Shown here: one piece after another, positions 37,901 to 52,800 of the stretch
Numbering within the stretch: the first letter of the stretch is position 1
Layout of the letters: each line of letters begins with the position of its first letter
From: Trichobilharzia szidati
Lineage: Eukaryota; Platyhelminthes; Trematoda; Strigeidida; Schistosomatidae
Length of the DNA stretch: 64,000 bases
Reading direction: 5' to 3'
Assembly (NCBI GenBank): GCA_944472155.2
Contig: OX235277.1
Coordinates: forward strand, 33,738,804 to 33,802,803
The notes under the pieces: model-generated
The model's database searches: none
Told to the model about the DNA's origin: nothing
The model's input: the letters and a program-made list of their open reading frames with translations, nothing else
Made by a program: the position numbers and the translations under genes

Positions 37901-40900
37901 CAGAACACCTGTGTTCATTGATTTTAAGACTACGTTTTCCAATCACTCAAATAGCAATATAAAACGCCAAAACGGGTAGATTAAGACAGAAAATTGCAAA
38001 ATAGCACAACAGCTCAAGTTATCGCACTTCTAGGTAGTACACAAAGACGAAGCGAACAGAAGAATAAACATAACGGCGACAGGAAATGAATAAATTAGAA
38101 CGAATTTAAGTTTTCCAGTTTACATTCTCTTATACTAGGAAAACTGAAAGGTCAAGGATATAAGTTATTTCACACTATTACTGTTGGGAAAAAAAGCTGA
38201 CCAATCCCAAAATCAATACAAACAGGGAGCAGCATATGACTCATTCGTATATGACAGCTGGACATTAACCGTGATGATATTTGCGATGGGACAATGGCCT
38301 GAGCAGCGACTAGAGTACGAAAAAAATAGTGGTTTCCAGACTACCCATGTTTCGAATCACACGGTGACCCAGATTTTCATTTCACCACTGTAAATCATCA
38401 CTTACAAAATCAACAACGGTGTGGAAAGCTATGAAAAATAATATGAAATGTGACTCAGCAACCAATTTTAATTCCATGAACAGCAGGCGATGAGCCACAT
38501 CTATTGTATGTGAGGGCTGGTTATGCTACCTGACTGCCCAAATCTCGATGGTAGGTGGAGCGGGATTCACACCCATGACCACCCAACCGGTTGGAAGCCG
38601 AGAGGCTACATCAATCACCCACAACTCCACTCTGGCAAACCAAAACTCTATCTCAGACAATCTCACCAACATACCCGTTGAAAAAAAAATAAACATCTGC
38701 AAACAAAAATGGGAAAAATTTGTTCTTTTGTATGTTTTCAATTTACCTGATCAACAGACATTGATAGACAAGCGCACTTAATTAGTGCATTCACACGAAC
38801 TAACAACGAAGCGCCTGAATCACTAGCACCAATAGCTTGAAAGCGTTCTTTTGCCTCTTCAGACCGACCAGCTAATGCTTGATAAGTTGCATGTAATAAT
38901 AAGGCTTGATTGTATACTTCTTTAATATGCGCTTTTACAGATTCACTAGTCTCCGTATCACTAGTACAAGTAATGGTATCATTACCATCGGGGTTTGTGG
39001 CTAGTGGTGTCCCAGGCTTTGTGACAGTATTATTTTCCTCCTCGGTGTTGCTGTTTTCGTCATGACCGTTTGTTTTCCGAGAAACATCATCATTATCATC
39101 ATCATCACCGTTGCCAGGTTTTGTTAGATCATGATTCAATGTGTCCCTTTTATCACCCACCGGAGAGATCAGATAATCTTTGGCATCACTATCAAATGAC
39201 TTTTCAGACAGCACCTATTAAAATATACAACAATAATAAGAAGATGTGAAGGATAATGAAAATATATATGTATATAATTGTGAAAATGCTGAGCGACAGA
39301 GAAAGAGAGAGAGAGAGAGATTGATCTGGTTAGTCTCAGGTTTCAAATCTTACTCTAGCAACTTTAATCCTGGGTGTATGGATAGCATTACCACCTTTTA
39401 TAGCTTTTTACATGAGAAATCTATCTTACAAAACAAAGTTCTAATTGATTACCACTGAGTGAGACAGGATATCATTATTCTCAAGTGTTAGTTCCCGGGG
39501 CCTTTGATTGGTTTTAATCCGTAATCAAACTTGAAACCAATCAAAAAGCTAAAAACTGACGCTGGAAATTAATCTGATGCTCACTGGTGGCGGAATACAG
39601 GACGAAGTTGACTGGAGTTCCAGTGAAAAAAATTGTGATCAGTGAGGTTCATTAGGTCGGGGGTATGAGGACAGACAATCGCTGATGGCATTGGCGATAA
39701 ATATCAGGAACTGACACAAGTTAGAACTCATGGGCCGGCTACTGGATTCCTTTCCAGTGGCTGAATGGTATACGAGTTTGTCTCATAACCTAAAGGTCCT
39801 GGGTTCGATACTCAGTGGGATGAGTTAGTGGCGCATGCTGATGAAGAGTCCCACATTGGGACGAAGCAGCCGTCCACTTCTCACCGCCAGTTTCAATGGT
39901 TCTCTAACTGATTTCAATCCACGATAAAACTTGATATCATCGTTCTGTTCTGTCAGTTTATTGTCAACCGTATACGGAAATAAAACAGTTTTAATAAGCA
40001 CATAATATTCATATACTACAATTGAGTGGGGATGTTAGTACTCATTCGGATTTCTTTCAATAGTTCTGGTGTTAAGAAGTCAGTGAATTGTGTAATTGTG
40101 TATTCTAAGGCATACCTTCAAAATGTTCACTATCACTTAAAAATAGAACTAGGATTGAAAAAGTTCGAGACGATCAAAACTAAAATCTGATGCTGATTCA
40201 TAAAGTTACTCACTGTTCCATCTGAATCATATTGTGGCTACAGTTCCACTAAATATTTTAAACTGAAATTGTTGGGGAATTTTGGTGATGTAACCTAAAA
40301 TCAATTATGACGGCTGTGAGGTGTAATTAATTTGTCATTAAAATGCTAGAAATTCTTCGCAACCATTACGTGATTACCTTTCAGCCAAAGGGTCACATGT
40401 TTGAGGTCAACAACACCTGTTTTAACCTGAGCAACTGGATAGTGTCATCAGGCTTATATGCTGGACATGCAAAAGGAATTTAGATCTAGATTTCGTGGAT
40501 GACTTATGAGTCGTGCCAGGAAAGAACTTCAGGTGAACATACACAGGACAAAGATGATCAAGAAAACTGATCAACAACCAATACTTTACTCATTATCAAT
40601 GAGAGGAACCAAAAGGAAGGTATATCCTTCACTCATATGGGCACCATATTCTCAAATACAGGTGACATGGAGGAGGATATAGAAGTCAGCCAGGATCTGA
40701 AAAAGAAGACTACTGGTCAACACTGAAAACCGATGTGAAGATCCACACCACTTGGCACCAGGGGATCAATATCAACGTTCCTAACACATATATCAAGTTA
40801 GTCAGTGCTTCTATATGGTCCACAGACTTAGCCTGTTACAAAAAGTACTTCTCCTAATCGGCTGTTGTAGACTTTCATTAATACTTGTCGGCAGGTAGTA

Positions 40901-43900
40901 AACAAACTAACCAACAAATATACAGAAGGAACTGGAGGTGGATTTAACATACACTAAAGGGACCTTGAAGTGATATCACCACAAGCCAGGCCCTCCAGTA
41001 GAACCCGCATGGAAAGTGACGTGTTGTTGGGTGTCCATGGCTGACACTGAAATCATATCAAGTGGGATTTGAAAGCTTGTGGGTAGTAGTAGTAATGTCA
41101 GAGAGCTGAATGCATCGGAGATATATCACAGAGGCCATATATATTCCACTTGGAATGAATAACAAGTAGTAATAATAATAATAATAAAATATACATTTAC
41201 ACAACTTACAGATTCAAATAATGAAACAGCTTTCATAACATATTCAGCTGATTGAGCATATTCACCTTTAGACATATAATCCAATGATGCATTTAACGTT
41301 TTAAGAGCTGATTGAACAGGTTCTTTATAATTTAATGGATCGTATAAATTATTATCATTAATAATAATTGAACTATCTGATGATACATGCTCATCGGTAG
41401 CTGTTGTACCGTTAGTTGTACTTTCAGATCTGGAACTTTTTTTACATACTTGTGGATTTATAGCAACGAATGGATTACATGCAAAAGCGCTATATTAGAA
41501 AAAAAATATGGAGCAGAAGAACGAGGAAAAAGAAATTAGAAAAACTTCATACAAAAAGGAGAAGACTTACTGTGAGAAGATGTGGCGAAAAAAAACCAAC
41601 TTCAACCTTAGAACAAATAATAGTGCATAGTATTTCAGTAAATGGGCTTTCTTTTTACCTAATATTACCATATATACATCTATATGGATAGCTGATGCAT
41701 TGCCGTGCTTGCATATTCCTATGATCCGAAAAGTTAAACTAACTAGATCTAATGTCTCTGCAGGTCCTATTGTAACAACAGAAGACAAGGGCCAGGCAAC
41801 AGATCCTTTATTAAGGAAATCAACGCATCTTTATATATTTTCATGTACATTATTATGGATAGTTAAGCAAACAAACACAGTCTTCCGATTGGTTGTTTCT
41901 CACTCAAAGTTAATCTTTCATCTCTTTGTGACTGTATCTTGAATGTCAAATCATCTATATGTTAACTGCATCCGCCTACGCAAAGTCTGCTGTGGTCGGT
42001 TTTGAATCAATCTTTGTTCACATTTTCTCACGACAAATCTTGGGAACGTAAATATTGACGTAAATTACTGTCTACCAATTTGGCTAGTAGACAGCTCTCA
42101 CTACACTATCATGCCAGGAAAGTTATTTAAAAAGCAGCTACACTAACCGTATTTACTGCCATGGTGTAATTCGTTTACACTATGTTAGGGTCAGGCAACA
42201 GATTGTTTATTAAGGAAAATCAACACATATTTATTGATTTTAATGTATATTATTGTTAGTAGAAAATGGTCTTTTGATTGGTTGTTTCTCACAGAAAGTT
42301 AACCTTGCATCTCTTTGTTGCTGTCTCTTGAGTGTGAGATGATCTATCTGCTAATTGTATCCGCCTACGTAAAGTCTGCTGTCCATCTTTGACCTTGTTT
42401 TCACATGACTAATATTTGAGACATGAACATTGACGTTAATTACTGTCTACCACTTTGGCTAGCAGCCATCTCTCACCACACTAGGACTAACACGAACAAA
42501 GGTCGATGACTTGTGTGCTGGAAAGAGATTTGACAGGTTGAATGCTGTGGTCAGAAAGACTAAGATCCCAATAATTGGGAATATAAGACCTATATATCCA
42601 TTTAAACCCTTAGAACATACGAAAAATGTTGTCACACTCCATTATATCTATCAGTTTAAATGTACATGTGCTTACACACACACATACACACACACACAGG
42701 GAGTACTCATCGATCTCTACAAGTAAGTGTTTCAGAAGTAGGTTGAATTCATAGTGAAAACAAACGAACTGGCTTTTCCATTGCGAAACATATTATAGAA
42801 ATAAGGCATAAAATTGGTGTTTACACTTCTTTTAAACCTAACCACAAAATGTGTTTAGGGCGTAGAGCCTAAAGTTTGTGAAAGCTCTAGGTGATTAAGA
42901 AGTTTAAACCAACTTTGTGTCCCAAAAACAATGTGTCATCGCAAATACACCTTCCTTGGTAAATTGTTTCGATATGAAGATAGCTGTACTATTAACCCTG
43001 GCAACAACTTTGGTTTACTGATCTTCATTGTTATGCTGACCTTCATATATAGCCTTTTTAACTTGGTTTGTCTATGTCTATTCTGTGATCCCTTAACACT
43101 ATTATTTTCATATAAATTTCTATGACAACTACATGTGCGTAAGTGATTAGATTGTTCGAAAGGTTTTGAGCATTATATTATATCATCCAGATGGATTACA
43201 TCATCTTATTGTTTTGTCAAAAGATGAGTCAACTTATGCAGATATTTCATCTCCCGTTCCACTTACTCCAGCCTAAACAACCAACTAGTATCATAAGCAA
43301 TCACACACACATACACATATTATAATTAATCGTAGCCTAGTAAATACAAAAATAGCATTGGAGAACTGAGTCACATCATACTTTTTTTTAAATTAAAAAT
43401 ATACAGCGCACACGAGTGATCATATCATGTGAATGGAACACTAGCTAGTCAATCAATCAATCAATCAATCACATAGTCTAGAATCACAGGACTCTACTAC
43501 AATTGACCAACATAACAAACAATTAGAATCATATGAAAAGACATTATTATTATTATGGCATCTTAGTGAAAGTTGACCTCGCATGCATATTTACAGATCA
43601 CCGATCAAAGGTGACCTATCTATTGGTCAATTCACTAAACTAATAAGAAAACTAATCAATTGTTTAAGTTAATTTGTTTCATACGACTGGTTCCCCTGAT
43701 TAGTTTGAACACAGAAAGAACGAACACACATTTGCAGGGTAGGTAATGAATACCAGTCGGCCTTTTTTTTACTTGGCGGATTCCTGTTACATATATTTTG
43801 ATGCTGTTTAGGTTGTATGTAGCTGATAGGCATTCACGAAATAAAACCAACTCGTATATTATCCTGCAAACGTGTTCGTTCCCTGCTGATTGACTTCTAT

Positions 43901-46754
43901 TGAACTGAAATGCTCAATCTATGCTGAGATATCGGCTCGTAGTATAGACGTGTTTCAACAATGTTTGAAGGTCCAGTGGATAATGCTATAGCGTTTATAG
44001 CAATGGGTACTGGATTTGAGTCTCAGTGTATACTATTACTCACTGGGGAACAGGAAAACTTTACTGATGAGCCCCAGATAGAACAAAATACATATCTTGG
44101 ATTCTACTATTTACCAGCCATCACAACCAAATAAAAATCAAACTAGTTCATGAAAACTGAACGATATGTACGGTTTTCAATTATTTTCATAATTTCTCTA
44201 TACACCGTAACCGACATTCAATGTCGTAAGCTACTTGTACAACCTTACTTAATCGATTGTCACAGCTCCTCGTCAAAATTCCAGTTACTTATATCTCAAG
44301 ACAGAAGTTCATTTATGAAGAAGCTATCAATGATCAATCGACCAATCATAGTACCTTCGGAAGCAAAACGAAATTGTTTTTTAGAATTTGGTTACTACAG
44401 ATATTAATGTTTTATTTAGTTTAATATAAATTCGGTATAATATGAACACCAAGAGATACAACAAATAAAAAATAATGAAACAACAAAACAGACATAGAAT
44501 AGGTGAGGGACATCCATATAGCAAGTGAGCATACTTATCAAGAGCACTCAAGGGATGATTCATTACTTTAGGTTACTTTCAGAAAGGAAAGAAAGAAGAA
44601 ATTGAAAGCATCTCGTCATTGATTATGATTCTCAGACATAGTTGACGTCACGAGCGACTCTTTCAAATTATATCTCGGACCATACCCAGGGAATCGTGAT
44701 GCACCAACAGATGCTAACCTAACACAAATATCCTCCATTCTAACACGCATCACCTCATGGGCTGACCGCCTCTCCGTTTTTGACCCAATGCCATGGGTTG
44801 AAAACAGCGGACAGTATGAGTTGCTGGCGTGACATTCGTGGCACATGTCCAAGAATGACAAAACTTATTGAAAAACAATCTCCACCACACCCAAACACAT
44901 GCTACCGCACCCCAGAAGCAACCAACTCTACGGAGGTAGCGACGACTTCAGGTCGGAGAAACCATGTTTTATAGGCCTAGAGGAAGAATTCGTGCACTGA
45001 AAAAACACTGTAAACCTGACATTTAACATCCTGACTAACGTCACGACGCCGCTAGAGTTGGTCTAAGTTGGCGTATGCCGCCCTCGCCGTCACCGTACAG
45101 TTAGAGATTTCATCACCTCCACAAGCACTCACACAACTACCCAGATACACGCATTATCGACAACTCCAAGCGGTTCACCTGCAAGGGTGAGTGCAGGTAC
45201 AGGCTCCTTACAATTCTGCAACAATACTTTTTATTTAGACGAAGCAAAGCACATACCATGCTTACAGACACTTATAGCCAACTGATTAAATGAGGTTCGG
45301 GCAGCCTGCATGTTATCGCACAGTAAGTCGATGTCGTTTGTAGGCGTCTTTTCAGGTTGTTAGTTGGCGTACCATCTGGCTCACAGACCATCTTGCCGAT
45401 ACCATGCTTCTTGCTGCCAATGACTCGGTTGTTGGTTAACCACGTTCAAATACAACGTTTGAGATGAAAATTGGTATCATTAGCTTTAAAACTATAAGGT
45501 ATAGTATTTTAACACACAGAAACACATGACTACTGAATTGTAATAATGTCATTCACATGTTGTTGTGACTTTTTCCTCGGCATACATGATTACAAAATAA
45601 TTTTTAAAAAACTATAAACTTTTTCTCACCTTAAATAGTTACGGATAAATGAAGCTGAGGGTAGCTCGTGTAACAATTTAGCGCGCTCTTCTTGAGCTTT
45701 CTGCTGTCCAATTTTTTTAAGGATCTGGTCCATACAAACGATATTATCCTATAATATAAAAAAGGGCATAGGGAAAAGGAAATAAATATAAATACATTCA
45801 TTCAGGCATAACATTGTGGAGTAAATAATGCTGATGTGTGGTGTAAAAAGCAGGCCTGATACGGCTTTACGAAGTTCCTCCCGGTTGATGAAATAATATT
45901 AGGTGTTCAGTTATGTCTAACCTCCACTGTATTCAAATTTCGAAATAAACTATATAAACAAACGAATGGGGTGGCAATGGGATCACCAATATCCCCAGTA
46001 GTGGCAGACATATTTATGGATAGTTGAGAACATAAGGCTCTTAGAATGGTAAGTGCATTAGGTTTTTTCGTTCTTTAATAAGCCAGAAGATTTAAATAAT
46101 CAAAATCAAACAAATAAAGGAAATATTACTAGTGAATCACTAACTACCCAGCAGAATTTATTCAGAAACATATGAAAAGCCATAGAAAAACTAAGACTAG
46201 CAATAAAAGTGACGAAAATAATATAAAGTCCAAATCCTTTGAACCATTGCCGTATTGAGAAGAGACATCAAAGGCCTCACAGAGAATTCTCAATGACGCT
46301 GGAGTTAGGGTGGCATTTAAACCAACCAAACAACTCTCTCAAAGATAAACCTTGTCGGCTTAAGGACCCACCGATAGATCCAATTAAGAAAAATAATATA
46401 ATTTATCAAATACCATGTAATGACTGTGAGATCAGTTACATAGGTCAAACTAGTAGATCAGGGTCAACTAGATTATTGGAACATAAAAATTTAGCTAGAC
46501 CTAGAATAATTGACCCTGCTAAGTTAGTTAAATAACCTAGAAAAAAGCTCAGCTATTGCACTGCATTCACTTGCATGTAATCACAAAATAGGGTAGTGGG
46601 ACAGAGTGAGAGTATTAAAAAGTAATATAGTTAGGTGGAAACAGAGAGAGATTAGTCACTGAAGCTTTGTTTATCGATTCAATAAAACACACGTGCAAAC
46701 GGAATGACACAACACCTATACCGGAGATATGGAAATTGGAGAGACAGAAAGAAA

Positions 46755-46824
<70 letters not shown>

Positions 46825-49800
46825 AATCCTTTTCGCAGGTTAATTAAAAAGAACACTCAAGGTATGGGCGTATCACAAGGAAAAAACTGAAATATATGGC
46901 GTGCATATTACCAATGAATAACCGACCCACACAAAAGAGACTCATATTAGTTAAGTTGCAGACAATGAGAGAAAAGAGAACCTCACTCCTCTCAACTTAA
47001 TATCCTTGACCCTAGATGAATTAATTAATACAGATGACCATTTATTAGTAATTAAATCGATTATTGATTTTAATCTATATTAATTTTTTTTAAACTGTAC
47101 GGAAACTTACTCTATTGTATCTCAATTCGCAGGCTCATTAAAATTTGTTAACAACTACCTTAAAATACAGTAATTAAAATAATTCACGGCAATCCTTTCA
47201 TGATATTTTGTACAAAGAAAAGTTATACATTTTCTCAAGATTTAAGATTGAACTTTAATCGATCCACTAAATTTTTGGTGCGGTCAGGCAGTATATAATT
47301 GGCTGTTATTGAATAGGTGCAATTCATTACGTAGTACATAACGATGCATGTGAGCGTTGAGTAGCTGTGGTGCATTGGTCTCGGCGCTCGACTTCCAAAC
47401 AGCAGGTGGTTACAACCTACCAAGATTTGGGCAGCCAGGTAGTAATACGAGCTCCCACACACAATACGTATGACTCATCGCCTGTTGTGCATGATGAAAT
47501 TGCATTCCATGCTATTTTCAACTTTGCGGGATTTCAGTTTGATCAAAAAGGAAACCTTCAAATTCACAACTTACAAATTAAAACATTTGTAAGCACCACA
47601 CTCACTCATTTTAACTATTTTTCACTTTCATGAATGTACGACTTAAATACATAACAATTAATATTAAGTTGGAAAAGAGCTGGGAGTGATTAAATCAGAA
47701 CCTGACATCAATTCATGATGTCTCTGACTGTCGGTTTGAGCCACATAGGGGGATGTAAACTGTCTAGTTTGGGTCCGTAAGACGCTAAGCAGCGATGGCT
47801 AGAGACTGTTGGTGGTGGTATGGCTTAAGATTGTTCTTAATGATGCAGATGCATTTGCTGTTTGCAGTTTCCCAGTTCCATTGAATCCTCATTATCCTCC
47901 ATGTATTTTTCCACCTTTTGCGTTTTCTTCTCTATCTTTGTATTGAAGTGTTGTACTTCTGTGCAAAATTCTAAGTTGAAAACTCAGTCAATGACTACTT
48001 AATTATATCTACTGCAATATGAAGATTTAACGTTTCTAAGGCACGTCAGCGAAAATACACTTTATAAACATACGCTGAAAGGTAATCACTGTGTCGATAA
48101 AAAAATGCATATTTCAGCTATCTTGTGTTGTAATGCACTGGCTAGGATGTTGCCCATTCAGACTGAAGTAAATAAAGTAACACTCGAACCTTACGTCAAT
48201 TATCTATATGTTGAGTGCTTAAACCAATGAACCACAGCGCGTTAGCTCCACCATGACAGATGATTTAATTGGCTACTGCTTTTCAGTATTGACAAGTCCA
48301 AACTACATAATCGTGGTTTCCTGTTGGTCAGTATTCAATTACAAGGCTGAGGGCCACACTTCTTGTGTGAGGGTTGCTGATGAAACTACCCAGTTGCCCA
48401 AGACTAAGGCAGATGGAACAGAACTAGCATACGGGACTCCATTCAACTGAAAGTCGATTGCTTACACCAGTGATCCATATTTCTGTGTTTAGTGAAATTC
48501 AACTGGTTGACATGAATTTATTGACTAAAGTAATCGCCTCAGATATATCTAAATACAAAACTACAAAAACAGAATACATAATATTACTAATCATCAGTTA
48601 CAATAACTTACAGCATTTTTGAATTTTTCAAAAATACAACACGCTGTAACATCTAATAGGCATTCATCCCATTTTTCTAATTTTTCATATAAATGTGCTC
48701 GACGATTTAATGCCTTTAAATAATTCGGTGATAATGACAACGCAAGAGAACAATCTTCAATAGCTGATTCATACTGGCGTTGATTCTCTTTAGCTGCTGC
48801 ACGATTTTGATAGAATGCAGCACGTTCCTAGAGAATTTTTTAAATTCAACAAACAAAAATAAAAATATGGCACTAATGTTTATTTTGTGGTAATAATAAT
48901 ACTCTAATAAATAAGAATGCGTCGTTGGTTCCAGGGTAGAACACCTACTAACCACACACGTGGTCTGGGTTCGGTTCCCGACCAACGCACTTCTAAACCT
49001 CGCATATACGGTAGTAGTTCAGGAATAGAGGGAGTTTGGGTGTTGGGCTTGCTCTCCTACCACAGGTGGAACTGAAACTTTAAAGCCTGAAGCCATTTGT
49101 TTCACCCAAAATACAAAGAAATGAATAAAATAAGCATAGAAATTTCAGCGTGGCTTCCGTTACGAGCCAACATCAGTTAGAGATCACTGGATAGTTTTGT
49201 CTTACACTGAAAGCAATCCAAATCTCTACAAAAAACAACAACTCATAATCTAAATATCAATCTCCAGATCATTAGCTACTGCTGGATGGATATCCTAAAG
49301 CTGTACTGAGTTCTGGCTATTGGGAACTACCAAGTCAAGGTGAGGTGGATGCTGCTCATCGAAGGCACTCATTGAGTGTAGCTCTATAGCATCAATTAAC
49401 AAGAGTAAGAATTCACAGGCTATTGAATTACGTCTCTAAGTGGCTGAAAAGTCAATGAGCTTGGTCTTGTTATCTGAAGGCCCCAGGTTCCACCCCTGGT
49501 GAGGTCACAGGTGTGCGATGCTTGACAGTCCCAAATTAGGACGAAACACATGTACAGTGCTCCTTGGTGGTTTCCAATGGTTCTCTAAGTGATGCTGGTT
49601 CGTGACGAAATCTAACAATTGTGATTAATTCAAATCCCTACAAAAAAGCCTATATTCTAAAGGATATTATTATTATTGTTCCATTGGGTTTCAAGTGGAA
49701 TATAGGGTTTCAACAACACATCTTAACTTTATTCTATTCTCTGAAGTCCTCTTCAGCTGGGCCCACGATTGCCTATAATCTCACATCTCCTAGCACGATC

Positions 49801-52800
49801 TTCGCCATCTCACTCTCGGATGACCCACTCGTTGCTTCCCATTCGGATTCCACTCGACAAATGGCCTGGCACAAGATGTCATTCGACGGTCTCCTCTCAT
49901 CAGCGTGTGTCCAATCCACCTCCATTTCCTCCTACATATTTGTTGAACGATAGGTTCTTGATTTGTTTGTTGTCATAGTTTTTTGTTGCTAATTCTCCCT
50001 GGCCAGCTATTTTATCTTCCATATAGAGCCAGCTGTTGATGAAAGTCAGCAACCTGTTGGGAATATTCTTCGTGATGCGCCAAGTTTCTGACCGATACAG
50101 AAGAACTCATTTCACATTTGTGTTGAAAATCTGAATCTTGTTCTCCATGCTACGGGTTGAAGACTTCCAAAGTGATTTCAGATTGATGAAGGTGTATTCA
50201 TCATAATAAAGGTTTTTGTATTTCCCAATGAATGAAAAACAAAACGATATTGTATCTTGCCTTTCCGATTTTGGATAGCTTTGACATCTTCATCCATCTC
50301 CTCTGTAGTTGAAACAATGAAGGAAGTAACCTCATTCAAATTTCTCCCATTGATGATGATTGATGCTTTTGTTGTTGTGGTTTGGTTATCTTCATCACCT
50401 CCGTCTTCTCTACGATCACCTGGAGTCCTGTCTTCGCCGCTTCTTCAGCCAGTGTGTTGGTTTTCGCCTACGAGTTTGTGTGGCATCAGACAAAATTCAT
50501 CTGCGAAATCATGATCTTCTAGAATTTCCTTATCAGTGGTCCAGCGTATTCCTGTCTTCTCACTCTCCATAGTCCAATGCAAAATGCAGTTCATCACAAT
50601 TAAGAACATCATCGGTGATAGTAGGTAGGCAGCCTTGTCTTATTGCTGCACTCACTTCATAGGCTTCGCTGAGTTTTTCGTTGTGGGTCACCTGACACGT
50701 GGTATTTTCATATAGCCAGCTGTTGAATGAGGCTGATAAAGACTTGGGGGACGGCGTAGTGTTGAAGTAGTTTCCAAATTATTTTGCCATTAATGCTATC
50801 GAAGGCTTTTTCAAAGTCAATGAAATTGAGGTAGAGGTTCGACTCCCATTCTATGCTTTGTTTGACGATGATGCCTAGAGTTGTAATTTGATCAGTACAT
50901 GACTTGCCTTTTCTGAAAACAGCTTGTTCTGGGCTGGCGGAGTTCTGTATCCAGTGCACCTTTTGTTATTTTCAGGATGACGCGAACATAAATATCCACT
51001 TTATTGGTCAACTAACAGAAGTATAAGAATACTACCACTTTTTTAAAACAGTAAATAAAAAGATCAAGGATGATCTATTGAAGAGTGCTGTTGGTGATTT
51101 TCTATACAATAAGGAGACTATGACAAATTATTTCACGAGAAAAGATTATGGATATGATCTCACAATTTTATTCACTGTTGTCGAACAGTGCATGATAAAA
51201 AAATAATTTGTTTAGATCCATTGTGTTGTTAGGCTACAATATCATATCTGAAAATATTTGTTGGACAGAAGTAGAAAACAGTCCTAAGAAGAATATCTGG
51301 AAGAATATTGAATAAAGACGACAAGAGTTAGAGCTACAGATCGAATTGAGTCATTGTGAATAGTTTACCAAACGGTTAAAATGAGATGTCAATTATATTC
51401 TTTATCATGTTATCAACTTATAAATGTTTATTCATAATGATTCATCCTATGTCTGGAAATCTTTAGTCAGGTTGCGTATATTCTTCGACAATACCAACAG
51501 AGTTTTAAGGAGTTATTCAGAATATAGTTTTTGAAATTAATGCTCTGCATAGAATTAAACCTGGATATGCTTCATAGAATACTAATATTTCCAAATGTGA
51601 AACTATTATACACATGAATACAAGTAAACAGTAAATGTACAGCTTAATCTGAAACTAGATACACGCTAAATTATAAATAACAGAGTGGAAATGATAAGTA
51701 GAAATAAGCTGACATTACCAGAAATGTAGTACTACTCTGAGTATTGAAGTTGTGTTCTACTACCCATGTTGAGTGGTATAATCTAGAAGGAAATATTGAG
51801 ATTAGGTGTAGCGCTAGGTAGGGACAGCGAATCGATTGACAACGCTGTGAAGCTACATAGGCCGAGATGGATAGGATACGTGTTAATCACGCCGAGACAC
51901 CGTCTTCCTCGACAAGCAATGTTAGTTGACATAGAATTAAGTTGAAAAAGTCTTACAGGTGCTCAGACGAAAACTTGCCATCAATGCATGAAATCTTTAA
52001 CAATTTGAGACACGTAGGGAAGTGCAACCGGCTTGGTTGAGGTGCTTAAGATGCTGAGAACAAATGGCTGGAAACTGTTGGTAATGTGGCTCCAAATCGT
52101 TCTTAATGGCGCAAATGCATTCACTCTCTTTGGCCTTCCATATCCATTAAACCCCAATGTTTTTCCTTGTTACTATTCTTTCTCTCCCACATTTCTGCTA
52201 ATTTTAGTTCTGTCGAATCTTTTTTTCTCTACTGTCTTTGTGATCTATGTAGTGTAGTTGCACTTCTGTGCGAAGTTTTGTTGTAACTCTCAAACAGTCA
52301 GAAGTTTTGTGAAATGAATTTTTAAACTACCATATTACTCCACTGGTATTCCAACCAGGGAGAATATACGTATACATATCACAACGTTCGCTAATTGCTA
52401 ATAGGTGCTTATCCCTTAACGAAAACGATGTAGCATCAATGAGATCATAAAATATTTCTGAACTGTAATTTAACAATCATGTTGTAGTGCAACTAAAGTG
52501 AGATTTGGCCATGTAGTTTCAACAGCCTTCAGGCAGATATGGTTGGTAATTTCATGAACGTATATGTAGATGACTACCGAGTTGCATAATATTTTCAATT
52601 CTAGGTAACCTTGCAAACGAGCAGATTTAGAATAACACTAGTGATGTATTACGTAACTAAAAAATCAATTGCGCAGTGTTTTGAGGAGCTAAAGTGGACT
52701 TTACACACAGACATACCCAACTTCAACTATCAGAAGGGAAATATTGATATTTTTCTACTATTTATTGATTTCCGAAAGGATGTTTCTTGCGTAATAAATG

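Noticed and set aside
48910..48990. tRNA gene in TOM70 intron 3
   Set aside because: A and B boxes are present, but there is no proper anticodon stem and loop, and a SINE tail follows.
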